Below, one piece after another: positions 17,089 to 24,457 of a DNA stretch of 64,000 bases (position 1 is its first letter; every line of letters begins with the position of its first letter). Under the pieces are notes generated by a model. It saw only the letters and a program-made list of their open reading frames with translations. It was not told where the DNA came from and did no database searches. The position numbers were made by a program, and so were the translations under genes. The stretch spans positions 2,108,001 through 2,172,000 of the forward strand of contig OZ243946.1 in the NCBI GenBank assembly GCA_965214285.1. Direction: 5' to 3'. Source of the stretch: G963422745 sp965214285. Lineage in GTDB: Bacteria > Actinomycetota > Acidimicrobiia > Acidimicrobiales > Aldehydirespiratoraceae.

Positions 17089-17115
17089 GGGGGGGGGGGG
17101 GGGGGGGGGGGGGGG
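17089..17115. repeat. Homopolymer tract G27, tract 2 of locus 1
   Basis: Twenty-seven G on the plus strand, poly-Pro in RM sense. 26 bases would read U1, 27 (present) skip U1 and read U2, and 28 run past both to tract 3. Length could be misjudged by sequencing; locus 2 has (TC)14 at the equivalent place. Confidence 0.88.
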
Positions 17116-17403
17116 TTGGGCGAAATTCGCACCTGTCTCTGCTTCAAGGTCACGCGGGAACATGGCCGAGACGGTCTTGACGCTGGAGAGGATGCGGTTG
17201 TCTTCGTAGAGCCAGAGCTTGGTGAACGGCCTGTAGAGCACTTCGCGGATGCGGGAGGGGTCGAATTCGATGCGGTCGTTGCGCTTCAGCGAAGTCTTCA
17301 GATGGCCGGTCCACTTGATCTCGGCCAGGTTGTCGTTGGCCGAGGCTTGCTCGACTCGCTGGGCTAGCCCGTCGCGGTCGGCAGCTTCTTGGCCCTCTTC
17401 TTC
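17116..17403 (-). other. Out-of-frame 3' segment of the locus 1 RM gene
   Basis: In another frame than the current RM stop, the minus strand encodes about 95 residues matching residues just upstream of the repeat in the locus 2 enzyme: NDNLAEIKWT, then KRNDRIEFDPSRIREVLY and YRPFTKLWLYED. It lacks a plausible own start and joins the main gene only if the G9 tract at 17404 becomes G10 (or G7). It is therefore the silent continuation of the gene, not a separate one. Confidence 0.8.
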
Positions 17404-20400
17404 GGGGGGGGGTGCACGGTTTGGCGCGCCTGCTCGTAGGCGTCGATCAGCCGGCAAACGCGCTGCTCGAGCTCTTCACGCGAATACGAATAGACGTAGG
17501 GGTCACAGTTCGTCGTCAGGCCGAGGGCGTGGATTCCGACTGCGACCTTGTCGTTGCTCTTGTCCGTGTCGCAAACAGGATGCAGATGCTCAAAACTGCC
17601 ATCGCCGATGTTCGTCCATTCGTGTCTGGGCGTGATCGGTACCTCCGTGAGTTCCTTACTGGTGATATCGCCGAGTCCTGTCAGCCATGCAATCTTCGCC
17701 TCCCGACTCATCGCGGTGCCGACCTGAGCGAGGCGGACGGTGGCAGGCTCGCGTTGACCGAGCTGTGGGTTGCGGACGGCGACGGTGATCGCCACGCCAT
17801 TACGTGAACCCATGGCGAAGACCCCACCGCCTTCCATTCGGCGTTCCTCGCCGCTCTTGGCCGCATCTCCCAGCAAGTCGATGACGTAGACGGAAGTGAA
17901 TTCGTCTCGAAGTGAGGCTCGCATTCCGGCTAGCGTAGGTGCGTTGATCAGTGAGTTGGGATGCACGAAGGCGACCACCCAGCCCTCATCGCTGGCGTTG
18001 GCGCTGGGCGGCACGAGTCGATCCGTTGCCCAGCGAAAGGCTTGGACGTAGAGGTTTCCAGCTGACTTGCCTCCGGACTTCCCTGTCATCTCCTTTTGTC
18101 TCGCCCCATACGTCTCACGTACGCGCCGGGCTACGTGTTCGTAGTCGGCTGGCGGATTGTCGTCGCTCGCCGACTTTTGGCCTGCCGACCACGGCGGGTT
18201 GGTGACGATCACCTTGATCGGCTTCTCTTCGATCTCCGAGAGTCGTTCCACGTTGCCCGTAGTGGGCACGCCGAGCTCAAGCGCTTGTTGGACGTGATCC
18301 TTCCTCGCTCTCAGCATCTCGCTGGTGACCATCTCGAACGTGTCGGCCAGCACGATGCCGCTGAATGGCTCATACTGGCTCGTGTCGAAAGCCCCCCTCG
18401 CAGCCGCGGACTCCTCGATCTGCAGCGCGGCCAGGTAGTACGGCAGCATCACGATCTCTGATGCCCACAGCTCCTCCCGATACTTGCGGGCCACGTCTCC
18501 GTCGGCGATCAGCGGGTTGCCGTCGGTGTCGGTGATTGTGAGCAGCCGTGCCAGGAAGGTGCCCGTGCCTGTGAACGGGTCCAGGATCGTCACGTCTTCG
18601 TCGGTCAAGCCCTTGCCGAACTCCTGGCGGCATACGGCGTCGACGCTGCGCAGCATGAAGTCGACGATCGGGGTGGGCGTGTAGACGATTCCCAGCCGCT
18701 TGACCACGTCGTCCAATGCGGCCGTCAGGAAGCCCTCGTAGACCTTCCGCAGCATGTCGACGCGATCTGCCGGGTCGGGGTTCAGTTCGATTGCCTGGCG
18801 GATACGGTCGTAGATGTCGTCGATGTCCGCTGTGATCCGGTCGAACTCGACGCCAGCCCGTCGCAGGCGCCTAGCCACCGTCTCGATGTGCTGTGAGATC
18901 GGATTGAGGTCTGCGAACCGGGATTCCCCGAAGAAGGCGTCGAAGATCGGCATGGTGACGATGTGCTGGCAGATCATCCCGCGTGCCTGTTTGTCCGTGA
19001 ACGTGGGGATTGCGGTCTTGCGCATCGACTTGGCGAATCCAGCGACCGCCTTTGCTGTGCGCTGGTCGTTCGCCACTCGCTCGTCGAGATGCTTGCAAAC
19101 ACTCTGGTAGACGTCGCCTGCCTTCCGGCCCCATGTCGGCCAGTAATGCCTGTCGCCGACATTCTCGACGATAGCCGAGGCGACTGCCTTGCGGATCTGC
19201 GCATCCAAGGGAAGACCCTGCTGGGTGTACTGCAGACCGTCATGGCTGTGGTCCACGATGGAGATCTTTTGCATCACGGCTGAGCCGTCGACAGAGTTGA
19301 CTTCAGCGTCGAAGCGCTCGTCGTGGGAGCGCAGGGCGCGCAGCACCTTGTAGACCTGCTTGAAGTCGGAGCCTCTGAGAACCGATTCGGAAGAGAGCAG
19401 ATGCTCGTCGGGAACGAACACCGGCAACACGATGTAGCCGACCTTCTTCCCGGGCGCCTTGCGCATCACTCGCCCGACAGCCTGTACGATGTCCACCTCG
19501 GAGCGTTTCGGCGCCATGAAGATCACGGCGTCGAGCGCTGGCACGTCGATGCCCTCGCCGAGGCAGCGGGCGTTGGAGAGAATCCGAACGGCGTCCTCCG
19601 ATGCGTCGGCGTCGCGCAGCCATTCCAGGCTCGCCGAGCGCTTGAATGCGTTCATTTTGCCGTCGACGTGCTGAGCGCTCAGATCCAACGGACGCTCATT
19701 TTCTGACTCCAGCTTGTGAACCACAGGCCTCCAATACTCGGTCAGCATCTTTGAAGACTTGATCGTGTTGGAGAAGGCGATGACCTTGCGGCATGGCTTT
19801 GTGCCGTCGACTATCTGGCCGGTGACCCTCCCCGAGTCGACGCCCTCGGATTGTGGGCATGCCAGGGCGTCCCAGCAGCCGAGCATCTTGACGGCGTCTT
19901 GATAGTCGATCGTTTTGGTCGTGATCTTTCCGTCAGAATCGGGAACTCTGACGGTGACGCCGTTCCTGACGTTCTCGCCGAGGAGCGGGCCGTAGTGCGA
20001 CTCGGCGACGGCGATGACCAGTACCTCGTAGTCTGTCAGCAGGCCCAGGCCGACAGCAGCCGAGAAGTTCTCCTCGAACATGAGCGGCCCGTAATCCTGC
20101 TCATCATCCATCGAGTGGATGGGGCTTCGGGCCTTCTGCTTGGCTTGCTCGGTGTAGATGCGCTGTGTGGCGGTCATGTAGAGCCGCTTTCGGGCCATGA
20201 GTCCGGCGGAGTCGTGGACCTGCAAGAAGAGCCCCTCTCCCTGGCCTTCCACCCCGGTGGTGCGATGGGCCTCGTCGCAGATCACCAAGTCGAAGCCGGG
20301 ACAACCATGCTCTCGTTGAGCCTCGATGATCTTCTCCAGCGACTGATAGGTGCAGAACAAGGTCCGCATGACCTCAGGCGCTTCCAGCTTCATCTCCGAC

Positions 20401-21239
20401 GCAATCCGCCCCGCGTCGGTGGTGGCGGGCATCGCCAGCTCTGAGATGAGCATGTCCTCCGCTGCGCGGCCCACCTTCGTGTCGGAGCAGGCACCGAGAT
20501 AGCGGTGCCGGAGCCGCTGCTGCCACGCCCATTCCCGCATCGTCTGGTCCATCAGCGAGATCGAAGGGACCAGATAGAGCACCCGCCCGCCGAGGCCGAC
20601 CATCCTCTCGGAGAGCCACATGGCCACCACGGACTTGCCGGTGCCGCACGGCATCACCATGCGCCCACGATCCTCGGTCTCGAAGCCCTTGAGGACAGCC
20701 CTGATGGCACGCTCCTGGTCGGGCCTTGGCTCGTGCTTTACGAAATCGAAGACCGGCTTGTCGGCAGAGCGGGCGGCCAGTGCCTTCCAGTCGATCGGCC
20801 AAGCGGCCATGTCGCCACCCTTGAGAAACTGTGTGTCCGGTGCCTTGCGGAGCTTCGTCTCAGCAGGCTTGGTGTAGTCGCTGGTGGCGACGAAGATGCG
20901 ACTGGCCCATTCGCGGCCAATCGATGCGGCCAAGAACTTGTCCACATCGGTGGGCGTCACCCTGGCGGTGTCGTAGAGCTTGCACTGGATCGCGCACAGC
21001 CCACCGCCGTAATCCTCGGTCTGCTTGCCCACGATGTCGATGCCGATGTCGCCAGCGTGAGAGCGCTCGTGCCGGTCGGGCCAGTCATCCCAGAGCCACA
21101 GCTTCTCGAAGCGGTTGAGGCCGTACTCGCCGGGATGCGCTTCGAGGGCGTCCCGGATCAGCTCCTCGAACCGCCGCCCCTGACTGGTTGTGGACGACGC
21201 CAACCGACAAATCCCCAGCGCCTCGTCGAACCCGCTCAT
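17364..21239 (-). CDS. Type ISP-like RM enzyme: Mrr nuclease-helicase-N6-adenine methyltransferase, truncated by a G9 tract
   Basis: 1291 residues as read. The N-terminal Mrr-like nuclease has D68 (GIDIVG) and Q85-x-K87 (AIQCKLY). The SF2 helicase has GTGKS at 199-203, DEAH at 322-325, SAT-like MTATQR and QAVGRVMR. The gamma-class methyltransferase has TPTPIVDFM, DPFTGTGTF near 883 and NPPWSAGQ near 1013. Single-chain relatives (LlaGI/LlaBIII type) translocate DNA and cut after head-to-head collision. The frame shifts at a C9 run and ends in PPPKKRAKKLPTATG; one more C would add ~95 conserved residues and lead into the cassette array. The C-terminal domain is a separate gene whose stop overlaps this ATG (ATGA). 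Probably phase-OFF; methylation may fail. Confidence 0.88.
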   Translation of the reverse strand: MSGFDEALGICRLASSTTSQGRRFEELIRDALEAHPGEYGLNRFEKLWLWDDWPDRHERSHAGDIGIDIVGKQTEDYGGGLCAIQCKLYDTARVTPTDVDKFLAASIGREWASRIFVATSDYTKPAETKLRKAPDTQFLKGGDMAAWPIDWKALAARSADKPVFDFVKHEPRPDQERAIRAVLKGFETEDRGRMVMPCGTGKSVVAMWLSERMVGLGGRVLYLVPSISLMDQTMREWAWQQRLRHRYLGACSDTKVGRAAEDMLISELAMPATTDAGRIASEMKLEAPEVMRTLFCTYQSLEKIIEAQREHGCPGFDLVICDEAHRTTGVEGQGEGLFLQVHDSAGLMARKRLYMTATQRIYTEQAKQKARSPIHSMDDEQDYGPLMFEENFSAAVGLGLLTDYEVLVIAVAESHYGPLLGENVRNGVTVRVPDSDGKITTKTIDYQDAVKMLGCWDALACPQSEGVDSGRVTGQIVDGTKPCRKVIAFSNTIKSSKMLTEYWRPVVHKLESENERPLDLSAQHVDGKMNAFKRSASLEWLRDADASEDAVRILSNARCLGEGIDVPALDAVIFMAPKRSEVDIVQAVGRVMRKAPGKKVGYIVLPVFVPDEHLLSSESVLRGSDFKQVYKVLRALRSHDERFDAEVNSVDGSAVMQKISIVDHSHDGLQYTQQGLPLDAQIRKAVASAIVENVGDRHYWPTWGRKAGDVYQSVCKHLDERVANDQRTAKAVAGFAKSMRKTAIPTFTDKQARGMICQHIVTMPIFDAFFGESRFADLNPISQHIETVARRLRRAGVEFDRITADIDDIYDRIRQAIELNPDPADRVDMLRKVYEGFLTAALDDVVKRLGIVYTPTPIVDFMLRSVDAVCRQEFGKGLTDEDVTILDPFTGTGTFLARLLTITDTDGNPLIADGDVARKYREELWASEIVMLPYYLAALQIEESAAARGAFDTSQYEPFSGIVLADTFEMVTSEMLRARKDHVQQALELGVPTTGNVERLSEIEEKPIKVIVTNPPWSAGQKSASDDNPPADYEHVARRVRETYGARQKEMTGKSGGKSAGNLYVQAFRWATDRLVPPSANASDEGWVVAFVHPNSLINAPTLAGMRASLRDEFTSVYVIDLLGDAAKSGEERRMEGGGVFAMGSRNGVAITVAVRNPQLGQREPATVRLAQVGTAMSREAKIAWLTGLGDITSKELTEVPITPRHEWTNIGDGSFEHLHPVCDTDKSNDKVAVGIHALGLTTNCDPYVYSYSREELEQRVCRLIDAYEQARQTVHPPPKKRAKKLPTATG
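17404..17412. repeat. Homopolymer tract G9, ON/OFF switch of the locus 1 RM gene
   Basis: Nine G on the plus strand. In coding sense CA+C9 reads through Pro codons into a frame that stops 12 codons later (17364). One more C (10, as in locus 2) restores the frame to the conserved continuation. Confidence 0.85.
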
Positions 21240-21976
21240 CCGGCTTCTGCTGGCAGGGATGGGGGGAGTGAGGCGACGATGCGGGCGGTTTCAGTGCCCA
21301 CGTAGGCGAGGCGGCGCAGGTGGCGGATCAACTCGAACGCGTCTGCGTCGTCGGCCCAGGCGTGCCAGCCGTTGGGGTCGTCGCTGATGCCCGAGGCTGG
21401 GTCGTCCTTGTGCTTGAGCTGGTCGACGGCCCACTCAAGCGGCGACCGGCCCGACACCTGGTACTCGTGCGCCTCGGCGGGGATGCCCTCCAGCCGGCAG
21501 CGCTCGTTGACCACCAGGACAGTCATGTCCTTGGCCTTGGTGGCCTTGCCGTCCTCGCCGGTGACGCGAGGCCATCGCATCTGCTTGCCGATCCGGTAGG
21601 CCTGCGGGTCTGCGTCGCCTTCGTCGGGCTCGTCGTCGACCATGCAGACCACCTCGGCGCACTCCGGGGCAGTCTCGTAGCCGGCGTGCAGGTCCATGAG
21701 TTGCCGCCCCGCGGAGCAGAAGGCGAGGAAGGCCTCGAACTCGTCGGCCAGAGGCACCCTCGGGAGCTGCCTCGACAGCTCGTGGCGGTACTTCTCCCGC
21801 CAGTCCGGGGCGTGCATCACCCCATAGAGGTACTCCCAGATGTCGTCCTTGGTGATGTCCGTCCTGTCGTAGTGGCTCTGGACACGCTCCAGGAACCAGT
21901 CCGTCACGTTGTGGTCGTCGCCGCCGCCGTCGCCGCCGCCACCGCGAGCGTCGAGCAGAGCGGCTTGGTCGTTCAC
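21236..21976 (-). CDS. Separate C-terminal domain of the Type ISP-like enzyme (split, gene order permuted)
   Basis: A 246-residue protein from GTG 21976, preceded by AGGGAG 6 nt upstream. After a Gly/Asp-rich linker (GGGGDGGGDD) comes NVTDWFLERVQSHYD, ITKDDIWEYLYGVMHAPDWR, LSRQLPRVP, AGRQLMDLHAGYE and, near the end, GIPAEAHEYQVSGRSPLEW, ISDDPN and ARIVASLPPSLP. From memory these are the extreme C-terminal segments of single-chain Type ISP proteins, which follow the methyltransferase. Here they are a free-standing gene upstream of the rest of the enzyme, with a 4-bp ATGA overlap for translational coupling. It probably completes target recognition or the DNA clamp in trans. Longer upstream frames overlap the divergent gene and look non-coding. 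Confidence 0.82.
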   Translation of the reverse strand: MNDQAALLDARGGGGDGGGDDHNVTDWFLERVQSHYDRTDITKDDIWEYLYGVMHAPDWREKYRHELSRQLPRVPLADEFEAFLAFCSAGRQLMDLHAGYETAPECAEVVCMVDDEPDEGDADPQAYRIGKQMRWPRVTGEDGKATKAKDMTVLVVNERCRLEGIPAEAHEYQVSGRSPLEWAVDQLKHKDDPASGISDDPNGWHAWADDADAFELIRHLRRLAYVGTETARIVASLPPSLPAEAG

Positions 21977-22010
21977 GATCCGCTCCCTTGCTGCCAGGCC
22001 ACGACGGCAC

Positions 22011-22016
22011 TGTCTA
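22011..22016 (-). promoter_or_regulatory. -10 box TAGACA of the locus 1 RM operon
   Basis: TAGACA on the minus strand lies about 34 nt before GTG 21976, leaving a short leader that holds the AGGGAG ribosome site. The divergent nuclease gene begins at 22233. Confidence 0.35.
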
Positions 22017-22232
22017 GCAGGTCGGCGGGCAAACGCCAACTCCGGGCAGGCCGAGAGCAGGGAGGGGCAAATCGGAGGGGGTCGGGACGCCCGTTCGATG
22101 AGCGAGCCAGCGCGCTCCGACCCCGAGCTTGCCGGGTCCCCTCGCACCGGAGGGCGTGGCGGCCCGCACGGCCGCCGAACTCGTCGCTGTACGTGCGCCG
22201 ATCTGCCGCCACGGGCTGGCATCATCAGACGA

Positions 22233-23624
22233 ATGGGAGGCAGAACCGAGCTGGACGAGGTGGTGGCTGCGATCAGGGCGGCTGCTACCGGTAGGATGGA
22301 GACGGATCGCAGGAGAGACCTCGGCACGCGCTTCGAGCGCCTGATCCGGGAGGCCTTTGAGACCTGTCCCAGCATGGGGTTCGACAAGGTTCAGATGTGG
22401 GAGGACTGGTCCAACGCCCCGGACCTGGGCGTGGATCTGGTGGCGCGCGATGGAGAGACAGTCCAATTGACCGCCATCCAGTGCAAGTGCTGGACCAAAC
22501 CGATCACCGTGGAGGCCGTCAACTCGTTCCTGGCCGAGAGCGGGCAGGCGAGGTTCGCCAAACGGATTCTGGTCCACACCGCACCAAGCATCGAGAGCTA
22601 CGGCTTGCGCAAGATTCGTCAGGCCCATCCCCCATGTATGGTGATGGACCGCCGGGATTTGGCGAGACTGCCGGTGGATTGGTGGGCTGCGGCTGAAGCT
22701 GCAGGGGTCGCCCGGAGGCCGCGACGAGGAGGCAGGCAAGTCCTGGACGGGCCTGTTCCGTCTGGCGGCCGCTCCAGATACGTTGCTCCCATGAGGAGAA
22801 GCGACGCGTGGTTCTGGCTGATCTTCGCGTTGGGCGTTGCTCTCGCCATTACGGTGGTGTACGGAGGGGTTGGGCCATTTGGGAGCGACAGCCCAGGAAG
22901 CAGAGGGTCGCCTGGAGGTCCAGTCGTCGCGACAGCGGAGGCCGACGCGGCCCTTGATCCACCGGCTGAAAGCGTGGTGCTTGCCCACCCAGACGACGCG
23001 GCGCGGGACCTGCTTCGCCAAGCGCTCAGCCTCGCAGACCTGCTCTACGGCCAGCCGCGATCTGACGGATTGCATTGCTTCAGCGACGCAGAACACTGTG
23101 CCGCTGTGAGCAACCAGGGAGCAGCGATCGCCCTTGATGAACTGGCGGGCAACGCGATCGACTTCGGAGTATGGCGACGCCCCGATAACTTGCCTGAACC
23201 CGGCACCGTGAAGGTGCAGGTCAATTCAGCGTCCAACGGGAACAACCCCGCTGTTGGCCCGAGGGACCACAACGGCATTCCCGGTGACCCTGACGACGGT
23301 CAGTGGATCAGGCTGATGACCAGCTCGGCGTCCGGTGCGACCTTCTGCGCTATCAAGGTTGCACATACCGAGGATCCCCAGTACCAGGGAACCGGGTACA
23401 TGAGCGTCGACTCGGCCGACTCGCTCAGCTTCGACACTGCAGCGCACTGTGGCGGGACCAGATTGGGAGGTGCGTCGGTGACCAATACTTCGTGCGTACA
23501 TGGTGCAAATGGGCCGTCAATTCGCGACGACAACCAGCGTGATCTCCCGGGCGTGAATACCGCCGCGACCGCCTGCTGGACGATGCCTGACCTGGCCGAG
23601 CCTTCCGCCTACCCAACTCTGTAG
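22233..23624 (+). CDS. Orphan Mrr-like nuclease domain fused in frame to a membrane/extracytoplasmic domain
   Basis: A 463-residue frame from ATG 22233. Residues ~25-130 are a second Mrr-like nuclease related to the N-terminus of the RM enzyme (RFERLIREAFETCP, LGVDLVARDG, TAIQCKCW: D...QxK site). After a low-complexity stretch comes one transmembrane segment (WFWLIFALGVALAITVVYGG) and ~230 residues with several Cys and Gly/Asn-rich motifs (GTGYMSVDSADSLSFDTAAHC) that I do not recognise. No stop separates the parts, but ATG 22791 just before the membrane segment has TACGTT 6 nt upstream, so two products or a fusion after loss of a stop are both possible. It diverges from the RM operon. Confidence 0.65.
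   Translation: MGGRTELDEVVAAIRAAATGRMETDRRRDLGTRFERLIREAFETCPSMGFDKVQMWEDWSNAPDLGVDLVARDGETVQLTAIQCKCWTKPITVEAVNSFLAESGQARFAKRILVHTAPSIESYGLRKIRQAHPPCMVMDRRDLARLPVDWWAAAEAAGVARRPRRGGRQVLDGPVPSGGRSRYVAPMRRSDAWFWLIFALGVALAITVVYGGVGPFGSDSPGSRGSPGGPVVATAEADAALDPPAESVVLAHPDDAARDLLRQALSLADLLYGQPRSDGLHCFSDAEHCAAVSNQGAAIALDELAGNAIDFGVWRRPDNLPEPGTVKVQVNSASNGNNPAVGPRDHNGIPGDPDDGQWIRLMTSSASGATFCAIKVAHTEDPQYQGTGYMSVDSADSLSFDTAAHCGGTRLGGASVTNTSCVHGANGPSIRDDNQRDLPGVNTAATACWTMPDLAEPSAYPTL
22791..23624 (+). CDS. Possible internal product: membrane-anchored extracytoplasmic protein
   Basis: A 277-residue in-frame alternative starting at ATG 22791. It begins with MRRSDAW and a single hydrophobic helix that could be a signal anchor, followed by an acidic Ala/Gly linker and a Cys-containing outer domain of unknown function. 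TACGTT ends 6 nt before the ATG, matching the leaderless promoters in this window. It shares frame and stop with the longer nuclease ORF. Confidence 0.5.
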   Translation: MRRSDAWFWLIFALGVALAITVVYGGVGPFGSDSPGSRGSPGGPVVATAEADAALDPPAESVVLAHPDDAARDLLRQALSLADLLYGQPRSDGLHCFSDAEHCAAVSNQGAAIALDELAGNAIDFGVWRRPDNLPEPGTVKVQVNSASNGNNPAVGPRDHNGIPGDPDDGQWIRLMTSSASGATFCAIKVAHTEDPQYQGTGYMSVDSADSLSFDTAAHCGGTRLGGASVTNTSCVHGANGPSIRDDNQRDLPGVNTAATACWTMPDLAEPSAYPTL

Positions 23625-23642
23625 CGCTGTTCCTGGCGTGGC

Positions 23643-24347
23643 TCAGGCGGCCAGGGAGAGGAATTGCTCCTCGTAGGCCACTGCGGCCTGAACCAGGTGG
23701 AGGTCCATGTCGTAGCCTCGGGCGATTTGCTCCAGCGACTCGCCGGCGTCGTGGAGCTCCCACAGGCGCTCGGTGGCAACGCCGTCCACGTTGGGCCTAC
23801 CGAACCGCATCAGCGGATCGATGACCACAGGCGAGGCGCGCCCAGCGGGCCGAAGCCGCATGGCTGCACCTGGCAGGTCCGGGTTGAACTCGACCTTGTT
23901 GAAGAAGCGATTGGTCTCGGGTGTCAGCATGATCTCCTGTCCTGAGCGGATCACGACCGCAATCGAAGCCGGCACGCCCGTGCGCTCCTGCACCTCCAGC
24001 ACCAGCTCCTTGTCGTAGACGTACGGCCTTGCCGTTGCCAGGGGATAGGGCGTCCCGAAGGCGACGCGGAGTTCGGTGATCACTGGCCGCAGGCGCTGCA
24101 GCGGGACCCGTTTGCGGCGGTACTCGCGGAGATAGCCGAGCTCCACAAATTCGCCCCAGGTCACGATCTTGTCGCCGGTTGGCTCGGGCCTGATCACGGG
24201 CTTGTAGGTGACGCCTTTGCCTTGGTAGCCGTCCAGCCAGCCGCGGGCGCGATCGGTCCGCAGGCCCAGCAGCCGTGCGGCCTCGCCGATGCCGTAGACC
24301 TGTCGGCAAAGGATCGAGGTGTCAGAGGTCGATGTCTCGGTGTCCAC
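23643..24347 (-). CDS. MerR-like HTH and DUF433 domain protein
   Basis: A 234-residue protein from GTG 24347. The N-terminus (QVYGIGEAARLLGLRTDRAR) is a MerR-like helix-turn-helix. The C-terminus (ATERLWELHDAGESLEQIA, YDMDLHLVQAAVAYEEQF) is a DUF433 domain, found in VapB45-like antitoxins and regulators. No toxin is adjacent. It lies 111 bp downstream of the AlbA-type regulator on the same strand, possibly one transcript. The start region shares an identical 24-bp sequence with the start of the J-domain gene at 27029. Confidence 0.75.
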   Translation of the reverse strand: MDTETSTSDTSILCRQVYGIGEAARLLGLRTDRARGWLDGYQGKGVTYKPVIRPEPTGDKIVTWGEFVELGYLREYRRKRVPLQRLRPVITELRVAFGTPYPLATARPYVYDKELVLEVQERTGVPASIAVVIRSGQEIMLTPETNRFFNKVEFNPDLPGAAMRLRPAGRASPVVIDPLMRFGRPNVDGVATERLWELHDAGESLEQIARGYDMDLHLVQAAVAYEEQFLSLAA

Positions 24348-24361
24348 GTCCCCATCATGCC
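24338..24361 (-). promoter_or_regulatory. 24-bp start-region sequence shared with the J-domain gene
   Basis: Identical over 24 bp to 27020-27043. On the minus strand the core is GCATGATGGGGACGTGGAC and contains the GTG start. It may be a conserved initiation or regulatory element. Confidence 0.5.
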
Positions 24362-24457
24362 ACCAGAGCGCGCTGGCATGGCGCAACCATGGCCGTTATC
24401 CGTCAACCGACTCGGCCGGAGAGCGCTGTGGAGTGGCAGGTGGGCAGGAGGGTAGGC

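Noticed and set aside
16231..17115. Diversity-generating retroelement explaining the variable cassettes
   Set aside because: No reverse transcriptase or template/variable repeat pair with adenine-biased changes is present; slippage tracts fit better.
16231..17115. CRISPR array
   Set aside because: Units are 110-150 bp, diverged and overlapping, not short identical repeats with unique spacers, and no cas genes are present.
17089..17115. Long G tracts as pure sequencing artefacts
   Set aside because: Exact lengths may be wrong, but equivalent positions at both loci hold simple repeats, one of them a TC dinucleotide, and the frames of the flanking cassettes fit. Kept, with length flagged as uncertain.
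22014..23096. Minus-strand 360-codon frame opposite the Mrr-like gene
   Set aside because: No recognisable motifs; the plus strand has a clear nuclease domain and membrane helix.
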